From: Oxalobacteraceae bacterium AB_14
GTDB taxonomy: Bacteria; Pseudomonadota; Gammaproteobacteria; Burkholderiales; Burkholderiaceae_D
Direction: 5' to 3'
Length of the DNA stretch: 64,000 bases
NCBI GenBank assembly: GCA_000381565.1
Contig: KB906725.1
Span: forward strand, 1,567,731-1,631,730
Shown: positions 35,743-44,672 of the stretch, one piece after another
Layout: the number at the start of each line of letters is the position of its first letter
Numbering within the stretch: position 1 is the first letter of the stretch
Made by a program: the position numbers and the translations under genes
Notes under the pieces: generated by a model
Database searches by the model: none
What the model was told of the DNA's origin: nothing
Seen by the model: the letters and a program-made list of their open reading frames with translations, nothing else

Positions 35743-37437
35743 TTACTTGGCGGCCAGCGCGTTCTTGCGGATGGTGTCGAGCGTGGCGCCTGGCGTGATC
35801 AGGTTGCCGTCGTAGCGCAGCTCGATCACGGCCGGCAGCCGCTCGCTGTTGGCGTAGGCCAGCGCGCGTTCCAGCGCCGGCGCGAAGTCGGCCGTCGCTT
35901 CGACCACCTCGCCATGGCCGCCGTAGGCCACGGCCAGCGCAGCGAAGTCCGGGTTGTGCAGCGCGGTGCCGGACACGCGGCCAGGGTAGTGCAGTTCCTG
36001 GTGCATGCGGATGGTGCCGAACATGCCGTTGTTGAACACGATGATGACCACGCCCGCGCGGTACTGCACCGCTGTGGCCAGCTCCTGGCCGTTCATCATG
36101 TATTCGCCGTCGCCGGCGAAGGTGATCACGGTGCGGGTTGGCGCGATGATCTTGGCGGCGACCCCGGCCGGCACGCTGTAGCCCATGGCGCCGCTGGTCG
36201 GCGCCAGCTGGGTGCGCATGCCGCCGTAGCTGTGGAAGCGGTGCGCCCAGGTGGCGTAGTTGCCGGCGCCGTTGGTGATGATGGTGTCGTGCGGGGCGAT
36301 CTGGTCGATCTGCTGCACCACCTGCCACAGGTCCAGCGGCGCAGTGCCGTCCTGGAAGATAGGCGGCTGGCGCTGCCACGCGGCCAGTTCGGCCTTCGCC
36401 TCGGCCACAGTGCCTTGCCAGGCGGAGGCATCGACCGGCGCCATCGCCGCCAGCATGGCCGTCATCTGCGGCATGCCGCTGTTGATCATCAGTTCAGCCT
36501 GGTAGACGCTGCCCAGCTCCTCGGCGTCGGCGTGCACGTGGATCAGGCGCTGGGCCGGTACCGGGGCGGCGATCAGCGCGTAGCCGCCAGTGGTCATCTC
36601 GCCCAGGCGCGGGCCGATGGCCAGGATCACGTCGGCTTCGCGCACGCGCGCGGCCAGCTTGGGATTGATGCCGATGCCGACGTCGCCGACGTAGTTGGGG
36701 TGGGCGTTGTCGAGCAAGTCCTGGAAGCGGAACGCGCACGACACCGGCAGGTGGTTGGCTTCGGCGAAGGTCTGCAGGTCGGCGCAGGCTTGCGCGTTCC
36801 AGCCGCCGCCGCCCAGCAGCACCAGCGGCTGCTTGGCGCCGGCCAGCAGCGCGCGCACCTGGGCTATCTGCGCGGCCGACGGCGACGCCTGCACCGGCTG
36901 GTAGCGGCGGGTGTCGGCCACGGCGGCGACGGCGGTCAGCATGTCCTCCGGCAGCGCCAGCACCACCGGGCCGGGGCGGCCGCTGGTGGCGATCTGGAAG
37001 GCGCGCGCGATGTATTCCGGCACCCGGTCGGCGCGGTCGATCTGCGCCACCCACTTGGCCATCTGGCCGTACATGCGGCGGTAGTCGATCTCCTGGAAGG
37101 CTTCGCGGTCGACGAAGTCGTTGCCGACCTGGCCGATGAACAAGATCATCGGGGTCGAATCCTGGAACGCCGTGTGCACGCCGATCGAGGCGTTGGTGGC
37201 GCCCGGCCCGCGGGTGACGAAGCAGATACCGGGCTTGCCGGTCATCTTGCCGTAGGCGTCGGCCATGAAGGCGGCCCCGCCTTCCTGGCGGTTGATGATG
37301 AAGCGGATGTCGGAGTCGTGCAGCGCGTCGAGCACGTCCAGATAGCTTTCGCCGGGTACGCCGAAAGCGGTGTCGACGCCGTGGATCTTCAGGGCGTCGA
37401 CCAGGATCTGGCCGCCGGTGCGGGATGGTTGCGTCAT
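35743..37437 (-). CDS. Thiamine pyrophosphate enzyme, acetolactate synthase-like
   Basis: 564 residues with the three domains of the family: N-terminal PYR domain with catalytic Glu in INRQEGGAAFMADAYGKMTG, central domain (about 190-330), and C-terminal PP domain with GDGEYMMNGQEL and the NN that closes the TPP motif. The region implicated in FAD and acceptor choice does not allow a firm substrate; acetolactate synthase, benzoylformate decarboxylase-like and oxalyl-CoA-type enzymes share this frame. No regulatory subunit (ilvH) follows, which argues against valine-leucine biosynthesis. The start at 37437 has AAGG upstream; 37470 is an alternative. Confidence 0.85.
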   Translation of the reverse strand: MTQPSRTGGQILVDALKIHGVDTAFGVPGESYLDVLDALHDSDIRFIINRQEGGAAFMADAYGKMTGKPGICFVTRGPGATNASIGVHTAFQDSTPMILFIGQVGNDFVDREAFQEIDYRRMYGQMAKWVAQIDRADRVPEYIARAFQIATSGRPGPVVLALPEDMLTAVAAVADTRRYQPVQASPSAAQIAQVRALLAGAKQPLVLLGGGGWNAQACADLQTFAEANHLPVSCAFRFQDLLDNAHPNYVGDVGIGINPKLAARVREADVILAIGPRLGEMTTGGYALIAAPVPAQRLIHVHADAEELGSVYQAELMINSGMPQMTAMLAAMAPVDASAWQGTVAEAKAELAAWQRQPPIFQDGTAPLDLWQVVQQIDQIAPHDTIITNGAGNYATWAHRFHSYGGMRTQLAPTSGAMGYSVPAGVAAKIIAPTRTVITFAGDGEYMMNGQELATAVQYRAGVVIIVFNNGMFGTIRMHQELHYPGRVSGTALHNPDFAALAVAYGGHGEVVEATADFAPALERALAYANSERLPAVIELRYDGNLITPGATLDTIRKNALAAK

Positions 37438-37556
37438 GAGGGTCGCCTTATTGGTATAGGTGTGCGTCATTCTACGGCTGGCTTGCGGGGGCGGCTTTTC
37501 TAATGGCGACACCAAATTTCAGATTTGAAGGCGTCCACCCCGCAAACCGGGGACGT

Positions 37557-37586
37557 GGGGTCGGACCCCGCACGGGGTCCGACCCC
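37557..37586. repeat. Dispersed nested palindrome, copy 2
   Basis: Same element as at 27842-27871 with CA instead of TT at the centre, preceded by ACCCCGCA and followed by CTG as in copy 1. It ends 31 bp before the rnpB -10 box. Confidence 0.8.
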
Positions 37587-37616
37587 TGCGGCGCCTTGCG
37601 GGATGGGCGCGTCTGT

Positions 37617-37622
37617 TACAAT
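37617..37622 (+). promoter_or_regulatory. rnpB -10 box
   Basis: TACAAT lies six bases before the deduced 5' end of RNase P RNA; CTTGCG 16 bp upstream is a weak -35 candidate. Confidence 0.6.
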
Positions 37623-37627
37623 AGCGC

Positions 37628-37971
37628 TTGAAGCAAGCCAGACAGCCGCTGGCCAGCGCGTAATGCCTGGCGGGAGGAAGGTCCGGACTCCATAGAGCGG
37701 GGTGACGGTTAACGGCCGTCCGCTGAAAGCCGCAAGCGCAAGCCCAAGGTATAAGGCGAGGAACAGGGCCACAGAGACGAGCGTATTAAGTTACGGTGAA
37801 ACGCGGTAACCTCCACCTGGTGCAATTCCAAATAGGCACGCGATGATGCTGCTCGCGGAGCGTGCGGGTAGGAAGCTTGAGCGCTGGAGTAATCCAGCGC
37901 CTAGAGGAATGGCTGTCATAGCGCAGGTTCGCCTGCGCCGTAACAAAATCCGGCCTATCGGCTTGCTTCAA
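37628..37971 (+). ncRNA. rnpB: RNase P RNA (class A)
   Basis: The catalytic RNA of RNase P, about 344 nt. The 5' end TTGAAGCAAGCC pairs with the 3' end GGCTTGCTTCAA. Conserved cores are present: GGAGGAAGGTCCGG near the 5' end (CR-I/P4 region), GAAACGCGGTAACCTCC, AATAGGCA, and GAGGAATGGCTGTC with the 3' P4 strand. It precedes glpK by 68 nt on the same strand. Confidence 0.95.
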
Positions 37972-38039
37972 CTAATAACGATGTTCGCGGCTGCCGCGGG
38001 ACCGAGGCGCACGCCGCGGCGCTCCCGGGGACTTTGCCG

Positions 38040-39545
38040 ATGAAAAAATACATACTGGCCTTGGATCAAGGCACCACCAGCTCGCGCGCCATCCTGTTCG
38101 ACCATCAGGGCCACATCTGCGGCAGCGCGGCGCAGGAATTCCCACAGCATTTCCCGCAGCCGGGCTGGGTCGAGCACGACCCCAACGAGATCTGGAACAG
38201 CCAGCTCACCGTGGCGCGCAAGGTCCTGCACGACAACCACGTCGACGGCGGCCAGATCCTGGCGATCGGCATCGCCAACCAGCGCGAGACCACCGTGGTG
38301 TGGGACCGCAAGAGCGGCGAGCCGATCGCGCCGGCCATCGTCTGGCAGGACCGCCGCACGGCCGACGACTGCGAGGCGCTGCGCGCCGACGGCAAGGCCA
38401 AGAAGATCACCGCCATCACCGGCCTCGAGCTGGACGCCTATTTTTCCGCCACCAAGCTCAAATGGCTGCTCGACCACGTGCCGGGCGCGCGCGAGCGGGC
38501 GCGCCACGGCGCGCTGGCCTTCGGCACCATCGACAGCTGGCTGACCTTCAAGCTGACCGGGCGCCATGTGACGGACGTCAGCAACGCTTCGCGCACCATG
38601 TTGTTCAATATACACCTGATGCGCTGGGACCACGACTTGCTGCAGCTGTTCGACATTCCCGAGCAGATGCTGCCGCAGGTGGTGTCCTCCAGCGAGGAGG
38701 TCGGCCACACCAGGGCGGCGCTGTTCGGCGCCGAGATCCCGGTGGCCGGCATCGCCGGCGACCAGCAGGCCGCCACCTTCGGCCAGGCTTGCCACCAGCC
38801 GGGCATGGTCAAGAATACTTACGGCACCGGCTGCTTCATGCTGATGCACCTGGGCCGGCATCCGGTGGCTTCGCACAACCGGCTGCTGACCACGGTCGGC
38901 TGGCGGGTCGACGGCGCCACCGACTATCTGCTGGAGGGCAGCGTGTTCATGGGCGGCGCCACGGTGCAGTGGCTGCGCGACGGGCTGGGCATCATCCAGC
39001 AGTCCGGCGAGGTCGAGGCGCTGGCCGCCAGCGTGCCCGACAGCGGCGGCGTGTTCATGGTACCGGCCTTTGTCGGGCTGGGCGCGCCGCACTGGGACCC
39101 GTATGCGCGCGGCGCGCTGGTCGGCCTGAGCCGGGGCAGCCACCGCGGCCACATCGCCCGCGCGGCGCTGGAGGCGATCGCCTATCAAAGCGCCGAGCTG
39201 ATGGCGGCCATGCAGAAGGATGTCGAGGCGTCGCACCGGGCCATTCCGTTGACCGAGGTGCGCGCCGACGGCGGCGCGGCCCGCAACGATCTGCTGATGC
39301 AGTTCCAGGCCGACCTGCTGGGCGTGCCGGTGGTGCGGCCCCAGGTGACCGAGACCACGGCGCTGGGCGCGGCCTATCTGGCCGGGCTGGCGGTGGGCTT
39401 CTGGGAGACGCAGGAGGAAATCGCCGCGCAATGGTCGTGCGAACGCCGTTTCGAGCCGGCCATGCCGGCCGGGCGCCGCGCCGAGTTGCTGGCGCAGTGG
39501 GGCCGCGCGGTCGAGCGCTCGCGCGGCTGGGAGGCGGCGCGCTAG
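38040..39545 (+). CDS. glpK: Glycerol kinase
   Basis: 501 residues, usual length. FGGY kinase: ALDQGTTSSRAILFD (phosphate 1), GIANQRETTVVWDR, WQDRRTADDC, TFGQACHQPGMVKNTYGTGC and VPAFVGLGAPHWDPYARG are diagnostic, and ADGGAARNDLLMQFQAD ends the ATP site. It phosphorylates glycerol to glycerol-3-phosphate. The ATG at 38040 is chosen over an in-frame TTG six bases earlier. No glpF or glpD neighbour is seen. The stop is 18 nt from a convergent gene. Confidence 0.95.
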   Translation: MKKYILALDQGTTSSRAILFDHQGHICGSAAQEFPQHFPQPGWVEHDPNEIWNSQLTVARKVLHDNHVDGGQILAIGIANQRETTVVWDRKSGEPIAPAIVWQDRRTADDCEALRADGKAKKITAITGLELDAYFSATKLKWLLDHVPGARERARHGALAFGTIDSWLTFKLTGRHVTDVSNASRTMLFNIHLMRWDHDLLQLFDIPEQMLPQVVSSSEEVGHTRAALFGAEIPVAGIAGDQQAATFGQACHQPGMVKNTYGTGCFMLMHLGRHPVASHNRLLTTVGWRVDGATDYLLEGSVFMGGATVQWLRDGLGIIQQSGEVEALAASVPDSGGVFMVPAFVGLGAPHWDPYARGALVGLSRGSHRGHIARAALEAIAYQSAELMAAMQKDVEASHRAIPLTEVRADGGAARNDLLMQFQADLLGVPVVRPQVTETTALGAAYLAGLAVGFWETQEEIAAQWSCERRFEPAMPAGRRAELLAQWGRAVERSRGWEAAR

Positions 39546-39563
39546 CGGTCTTCAAGCCCGTCT

Positions 39564-40178
39564 TCAGTTGAAAGCGACGTCTTCAAGGCGAAAGCGGAAT
39601 TTTCTGCGTTCGGGCTCGGTCCAGCCTTGGCCGGGGTCGGTGTTGCGGGGCAGGGGCGGCGCTGACGGCGCGGCTTCAAGCGGCGCTACGCAGGGCGTGC
39701 AGGCGATGGCTGTGGCCGGCGCGGCGGCTGGAGCGCTTGCGGTGGCGTGGGCGGGCGGTGCCGCTGCGGCGCGCGCCAGTTCGCGGCGGCGCACGCCGGC
39801 CAATTTCCAGTGCTGCTCACCGGGCATGCGGATGGAGATGTCTTGCCATGCGTTGCGCACGCTGTCGGCGTAGCCACTGGCGAACTGGTTGGGCGAGATG
39901 GCTCGGCCCTTGTACATGATGCGGTCGCCTTCGACGACGGCGTATTCATGGTCGCCACGGTAGGCCATGCGCAGCCACGTGCCCTCGGGCAGGAACAGCG
40001 TTTTCCATTGGTAGCCGCGCGGTGCGGCGTCTGGTGCATGGCCCGATGTGGCGAGCCAAAGGCGTATCGCGGCATCGACCGCTTCGGCCGGATCGATGCT
40101 CGCTCCGGTCTCGCGCAAGCGCTCCATCAGCGCGAGCACGGTATTGGGTGAGACATTCACACTCGTTGTAGCAACCAT
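39564..40178 (-). CDS. Hypothetical protein with possible RAMA-like DNA-associated domain
   Basis: 204 residues. The first ~45 (NTVLALMERLRETGASIDPA onward) look like an RHH or coiled dimerisation segment. The middle (WLRMAYRGDHEYAVVEGDRI, then MYKGRAISPNQFAS) resembles the compact beta domain found at the end of adenine methylases and in DUF2924-type proteins. The Ala/Pro-rich stretch and basic tail are low complexity. GGAGAA precedes the ATG. Its upstream region holds five copies of a 10-bp motif, so it may be an autoregulated DNA-binding protein. Function unknown. Confidence 0.65.
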   Translation of the reverse strand: MVATTSVNVSPNTVLALMERLRETGASIDPAEAVDAAIRLWLATSGHAPDAAPRGYQWKTLFLPEGTWLRMAYRGDHEYAVVEGDRIMYKGRAISPNQFASGYADSVRNAWQDISIRMPGEQHWKLAGVRRRELARAAAAPPAHATASAPAAAPATAIACTPCVAPLEAAPSAPPLPRNTDPGQGWTEPERRKFRFRLEDVAFN

Positions 40179-40198
40179 GCTGTTCTCCTTGCTGAAAT

Positions 40199-40285
40199 CT
40201 ACTGAATTTTGCTTGGATCTACTGAGTTAGACCGAAGCAGCCCAAGGAAGTTCAATTCAGTAGGATTCAGTAAAAAATTCAGCAG
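40199..40285. repeat. Cluster of five CTACTGAATT-type motifs in a divergent promoter region
   Basis: Direct copies at 40199-40208 (CTACTGAATT) and 40219-40228 (CTACTGAGTT); inverted copies at 40254-40263 (AATTCAGTAG, perfect), 40264-40273 (GATTCAGTAA) and 40276-40285 (AATTCAGCAG). They lie just upstream of the hypothetical gene and 118 nt before the PAS-AraC gene. Density and symmetry point to a cooperative operator. Confidence 0.6.
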
Positions 40286-40402
40286 GTTTGCTAGAAGGAG
40301 AGCGGGGGTGCACCCGCTGTGTGTATTCTCACAGCAAGGTTCCAGTGCGCGCAAGGATAAGGTAATATTGTTTATCTTATCACCTAGGCAACTGGAGGAG
40401 CG

Positions 40403-41167
40403 ATGCAAAACGTCGAGCTGAACGCGATCGAAATCCTGTTCGATGAACTGAGCGATGTCGCCTTTTTCGTCAAGGACCGCGACGGCCGCTACCTGGCCGC
40501 CAACCGCACGCTGGTGCGCCGCTGCGGCCTGCGCACCAAGCAGGAAATCGTCGGCAAGACCGTGCTGGAAGTGCATCCGCGCCACCTGGCGCAGAACTAC
40601 ATGGCGCAGGACCGCGAAGTGATCGAGGCCGGCCACACCATCAGCAAGCACCTGGAACTGCACCTCTATCCCAACCGCCGCCACGGCTGGTGCCTGACCC
40701 ACAAGACCCCGCTGCGCAACGACGCCGGCGCCATCGTCGGCCTGGTCGGCACCTCGCACGACCTCGGGCTGGCCGACGACCACCACCCGGTGTACCGCCA
40801 GATCGCCAGCATCGCCCAGCACATCCGCGACAACTACAAGGAACCCCTGTGCCTGAACCAGCTGGCGCAGGAAGCCGGCCTGCCGCTGGCGCGGGTGGAG
40901 CGGCTGTTCCAGCGCGTGTTCCACTACAGCCCGCGCCAGCTGCTGCTGCAATCGCGGCTCAACGGCGCGCTGGCGCTGATCGAAGCCGACCAGAACCGCA
41001 GCATCGCCGACATCGCCAACGATTGCGGCTATTCCGACCACAGCGCCTTCAGCCGCCAGTTCAAGGCGCTGACCGGCATGACGCCGGTGCAGTACCGCGC
41101 CCAGCACCACGGCGCCCGCGCGCAGGCGGCGCCGGCCGCCCCCTTGTGGCAGGAACTGGGCGCCTGA
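40403..41167 (+). CDS. PAS domain-containing AraC-family regulator
   Basis: 254 residues. An N-terminal PAS sensor (about 5-125: LSDVAFFVKDRDGRYLAANR, VGKTVLEVHPRHLAQNYMAQ, GIVGLVGTSHDL-like end) is followed by an AraC double HTH (LCLNQLAQEAGLPLARVERL; SIADIANDCGYSDHSAFSRQ). The conserved FFVKDRDGRYLAANR is typical of cytoplasmic PAS sensors. GGAGGAGCG precedes the ATG. Targets unknown; the collagenase gene is next on the same strand after 189 nt, and the repeat cluster lies upstream. Confidence 0.88.
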   Translation: MQNVELNAIEILFDELSDVAFFVKDRDGRYLAANRTLVRRCGLRTKQEIVGKTVLEVHPRHLAQNYMAQDREVIEAGHTISKHLELHLYPNRRHGWCLTHKTPLRNDAGAIVGLVGTSHDLGLADDHHPVYRQIASIAQHIRDNYKEPLCLNQLAQEAGLPLARVERLFQRVFHYSPRQLLLQSRLNGALALIEADQNRSIADIANDCGYSDHSAFSRQFKALTGMTPVQYRAQHHGARAQAAPAAPLWQELGA

Positions 41168-41356
41168 AGCCCGCAGAGTGTGGTTTTTCGGCGGCAACGC
41201 TGTGCCGTTCCCGCACCCCCGGCTGTTTAAATAGACCGAACCGCCCGCCCGCCTCCGATGCGCGCAATGGCCTGCAAACTTGTCAAGCTAGTATTTCCTT
41301 GCCGCCCAACCACGGCGGCACAGACCAATAACTATTCTTGAAGAAAAGAGGCAGAC

Positions 41357-43603
41357 ATGTCGTTATCGAGGAACATCCTGTATCTGGGCGGCCTATGCGT
41401 GGCCAGCCTGACCATTGCCGCCCACGCCGAGCAAAGCGCCAATCCAGCCGTGGACCAGCACGGCCGCCTGAAACAGGCGCCCATGCCGCACGAGCGCCAG
41501 AGCTTGCCGCCGTCGCTGGAACAGTCGAAGTACCGGCTGGCGCCGACCACCAAGCCGCGCTACGACCTGTTGCCGCGCCAACAGCGCAACAGCCTGACGC
41601 CGCTGAGCGCCACGCCGGCATGCAAGGACATGGGCAAGCTGGCCACCTACAGCGGCGCCGCGCTGGCCGACTACCTGGTCAACCTGCCGGACTATGAATG
41701 CACCTACGGCCTGTTCTCGCTGACGCCGGAGCAGGGCGCGACGGTCTACTCGGCCGCCAACTTCAACGCCATCGCCAGCCGCCTCACGCAGGAGGCCGGC
41801 AGCTACAACGCCAGCAACATGGCGCTGGTCAACCTGACGCTGTACCTGCGCGCCGGCTACTACCTGGCCGAAGGCGGCACCATCGCCCAGCCGGCCCAGT
41901 CGGTCAAGACCGCGCTGCGCACGCCGATCAAGCAGCTGGCCGACGGCACGGCGCTGTATGCGCCCAACCCGGTGGCCACCAGCACCGCCGGCGAGGTGCT
42001 GCGCCTGATCACCAATATGCATGACGAACCGTACTACCTGCCCAGCATGAAGGCGCTGGTGCAGCGCTACACCAACAGCGCGGCCAATCCGAACGCGGTC
42101 GCCGCGCTGCGCAACGCCAGCGCCAGCGGCGGCTTCACGTCGGCGCTGACGGTGATGTTCCTCGCCCACTTCCGTGCGGACGGCACGCCGCTGCTGCAGA
42201 ACGACCTGTCGTACGCGACCGCGCTGAACGCCTTCGTCACCGCCAACAAGGCGGCGCTGCTGGGCGACTACTACGGCTACCAGCTGCACGACGCCACCAA
42301 CGAGGCGTTCCGCTTCATGCAGTATCCGGCGCTGAAGGCCGGCATCAAGCCGATGGTGCAAGCCATGTTGTCGAGCTCCAGCATGACCGGCGCCGACAGC
42401 GACCTGTGGCTGGCCGCCGCCACCGCCGTCAAGTACTACGACAACGCCAACTGCGGCGAGTACGGCACTTGCGACTACGTCAACCAGCTGGCCAACGCCG
42501 TGCTCAAGTACAGCAAGGATTGCAGCCCGACCTTGCACATCCGCGCCCAGGACATGACGCCGGCGCAGTTGCAGGACAGCTGCGACAGGCTGGCGGTGGA
42601 GGAGGGCTATGTGCACGAGATGTTGAAGACCAAGCGCACGCCGGTGGCCAACGACAACAACACCTCGCTGGAACTGGTGGTGTTCGACGACTACAGCAAC
42701 TACAGCAAGTACGCCTCGATCATCTACGATATCGACACCAACAACGGCGGCATGTACCTCGAAGGCGAGCCGGACCAGCCCGGCAACCAGGCGCGCTTCA
42801 TCGCCCACGAAGCCTCGTGGCTGCGGCCGACGTTCCAGGTGTGGAACCTGGAGCACGAGTTCGTCCACTACCTGGACGGCCGTTTCGACATGCTGGGTGA
42901 CTTCAGCATGGGCACCTCGGTGCCGACCGTGTGGTGGATCGAGGGCGTCGCCGAGTACATGTCGCTGAAGAATAACAACCAGGTGGCGATCGACATGGCG
43001 AAGACCGGCACCTACCGCCTGAGCCAGATCTTCGGCAACACCTACGGCATGTCCGACTATGTGAACCGGGCCTATCGCTGGGGTTATATGGCGACCCGCT
43101 TCATGATCGAGAAGCACCGCGCCGACGTCGACGCCGTGCTGGGTGATTTCCGCGTCGGCGCCTACAGCACCTACCAGGACTTCATGGGCCGCATCGGCAC
43201 CCGCTACGACGCCGAGTTCGCCGACTGGGTGAACAACGCCAGCACCGCCGGCCAGCCGCCGCTGCCGGAACCGCAACTGCCGCGCTGCTCCTCGCTGACC
43301 TACCTGGGCAAGAACTGCGGCATCACCGGCCAGGCCTCGAGCAGCCAGGGTTATCTGTTCCTGATGGTGCCGGCCGGCGCCAAGAACGTCAAAGTGTACA
43401 GCCGCGGCGGCAGCGGCGACGTCGACCTGTACCTGGCGCTGGACCGCTATCCGACCGTGGCCTCGTACGACATGGTGTCGGCCGGCGCCGGCAACGCGGA
43501 AAACCTGTACCTGCCCAATCCGGTGGCCGGCCACTGGTACTACATCATGCTGAAGGCCAAGACCAGCTACAGCGGCGTGACGGTGTACGCGACTTACGAC
43601 TAA
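41357..43603 (+). CDS. Secreted collagenase, peptidase family M9 (Vibrio type)
   Basis: A 748-residue zinc metalloprotease precursor. Signal peptide ending TIAAHA, activator domain (about 90-330), then catalytic domain with HEFVHYLDG (zinc HExxH, about residue 500) and downstream EGVAEYMS (third ligand Glu). A C-terminal PPC domain (about 655-748: SSQGYLFLMVPAGAKNVKVY, GDVDLYLAL) probably helps secretion or binding. Degrades collagen or similar structural proteins outside the cell. It has its own strong terminator. Confidence 0.92.
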   Translation: MSLSRNILYLGGLCVASLTIAAHAEQSANPAVDQHGRLKQAPMPHERQSLPPSLEQSKYRLAPTTKPRYDLLPRQQRNSLTPLSATPACKDMGKLATYSGAALADYLVNLPDYECTYGLFSLTPEQGATVYSAANFNAIASRLTQEAGSYNASNMALVNLTLYLRAGYYLAEGGTIAQPAQSVKTALRTPIKQLADGTALYAPNPVATSTAGEVLRLITNMHDEPYYLPSMKALVQRYTNSAANPNAVAALRNASASGGFTSALTVMFLAHFRADGTPLLQNDLSYATALNAFVTANKAALLGDYYGYQLHDATNEAFRFMQYPALKAGIKPMVQAMLSSSSMTGADSDLWLAAATAVKYYDNANCGEYGTCDYVNQLANAVLKYSKDCSPTLHIRAQDMTPAQLQDSCDRLAVEEGYVHEMLKTKRTPVANDNNTSLELVVFDDYSNYSKYASIIYDIDTNNGGMYLEGEPDQPGNQARFIAHEASWLRPTFQVWNLEHEFVHYLDGRFDMLGDFSMGTSVPTVWWIEGVAEYMSLKNNNQVAIDMAKTGTYRLSQIFGNTYGMSDYVNRAYRWGYMATRFMIEKHRADVDAVLGDFRVGAYSTYQDFMGRIGTRYDAEFADWVNNASTAGQPPLPEPQLPRCSSLTYLGKNCGITGQASSSQGYLFLMVPAGAKNVKVYSRGGSGDVDLYLALDRYPTVASYDMVSAGAGNAENLYLPNPVAGHWYYIMLKAKTSYSGVTVYATYD

Positions 43604-43624
43604 TACTTGATTAAGAAGCACTTA

Positions 43625-43650
43625 AAACGGCAGCCGCACGGCTGCCGTTT
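43625..43650 (+). terminator. Collagenase terminator
   Basis: AAACGGCAGCCG/CGGCTGCCGTTT, a 12-bp perfect stem with a 2-nt loop, 21 nt after the stop, followed by a T-rich stretch. Confidence 0.85.
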
Positions 43651-43701
43651 CTGTTTTGCGGCGGCGGATTTCGTATAATACCGGTTGGCGGCACAGGCCT
43701 T

Positions 43702-43717
43702 ACTTGTCTATACAAGT
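43702..43717. repeat. Palindrome ACTTGT-CTAT-ACAAGT
   Basis: 6-bp perfect arms, 4-nt gap, 22 nt downstream of a TATAAT. It has the size and symmetry of an operator for a dimeric regulator. Nothing is recognised. Confidence 0.35.
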
Positions 43718-44082
43718 TGAGCCGGGCCGTGGTAATGTCCAACAACGCACTCAGGTTTCCCCATCCGCTTAATTGCGCCACCGGCGCGACTTGCCGCAAG
43801 AAATCCCTTCCGTCCGCACATTCCCCGCCCCGACCAGCCCTTGTCTATTTGCTACTGCAATGTTGGCGCTTTGCAACTATATGCATTTAATTCAATTATT
43901 TTATTTCGCCGTTTTCACCGTTTTAGTGCGCAGAAACACATGTGCGTAGGTGAGGTAGCACATTCACTGTTTGTCATAAGTACTTAATTTGCCTGACTAT
44001 TTTATTTCTACCCGGCTTCAAGGAATCGCGCTAAGTCCTTAATTTCATTACTAAAATCGCTGTTTCGTTTGCCTGAAAGCGC

Positions 44083-44145
44083 TTGACCACTATTCTTGCT
44101 TCCTCTAAAGTGGGCATCTGTGTGAAAAAGTGTCTTTTTGTGGGA
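44083..44145 (+). promoter_or_regulatory. mraZ promoter with four phased MraZ boxes
   Basis: TTGACC (44083-44088), 17-bp spacer, TAAAGT (44106-44111). Immediately after lie TGGGC (44111), TGTGA (44121), TGTCT (44131) and TGGGA (44141), each exactly 10 bp apart, matching the TGGGN direct repeats bound by the MraZ ring in other bacteria. The first and last are perfect, the middle two degenerate. Position just past the -10 predicts repression by MraZ. Confidence 0.75.
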
Positions 44146-44234
44146 AATTTCAACCGACTTAGCGGCGGGGGAAGTGGAAACCGGAAAACGCCGATCATGC
44201 TCCGCTAACCCTACTGAGGTCAAAAGGTAATCCC

Positions 44235-44663
44235 GTGTTTCAAGGCGCGTCCGCAATCAATCTCGATGCCAAAGGCAGGATGTCTATCCCCGCCAAGCAC
44301 CGTGACGCGCTCTCGATCCAGTGCGAAGGCCGCCTCACGCTGACCCGCCATCCCGATGGCTGCGTCATGCTGTTTCCCCGCCCCGTGTGGGAACAACACC
44401 GCCAGCAGATCGCCCAATGGCCGATGCAGGCCCGCGCCTGGCAGCGCATCTTCCTCGGCTACGCCACCGACGTCGAAATGGACACGGCCGGCCGCATCCT
44501 GATCTCGCCCGAGCTGCGCAACGCCGTCGGCCTCGAGCGCGAAGTCATGATGACGGGCATGGGATCGCATTTTGAAATCTGGGATGCCGCCAAGATGGCG
44601 GAAAAAGAGCAGCAGGCGATCGAAGCCGGCACCCCCGATGTACTCGCCAATTTCTCCTTCTAA
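44235..44663 (+). CDS. mraZ: Transcriptional regulator MraZ
   Basis: 142 residues, GTG start with AAAGG upstream. Two SpoVT/AbrB-type half domains (FQGASAINLDAKGRMSIPAK; GYATDVEMDTAGRILISPEL) each with the D-x-K/A-GR motif. It forms a ring that represses the cluster's promoter. Upstream boxes phased at 10 bp fit its binding mode. Confidence 0.95.
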   Translation: MFQGASAINLDAKGRMSIPAKHRDALSIQCEGRLTLTRHPDGCVMLFPRPVWEQHRQQIAQWPMQARAWQRIFLGYATDVEMDTAGRILISPELRNAVGLEREVMMTGMGSHFEIWDAAKMAEKEQQAIEAGTPDVLANFSF

Positions 44664-44672
44664 GGCTCCGTG

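Larger units (their letters stand above)
43651..44234. other. 584-bp leader and promoter region of the division/cell wall cluster
   Basis: No coding sequence is supported; an 82-codon minus-strand frame overlapping the mraZ start lacks a ribosome site. The part from about 43840 to 44170 is AT-rich. It contains TATAAT at 43674-43679 without a good -35, a palindrome at 43702-43717, and near its end the mraZ promoter with phased MraZ boxes. Confidence 0.6.

Noticed and set aside
44008..44256. 82-codon minus-strand frame over the mraZ leader
   Set aside because: It overlaps the mraZ promoter, MraZ boxes and start, has no ribosome site and no recognisable domain.
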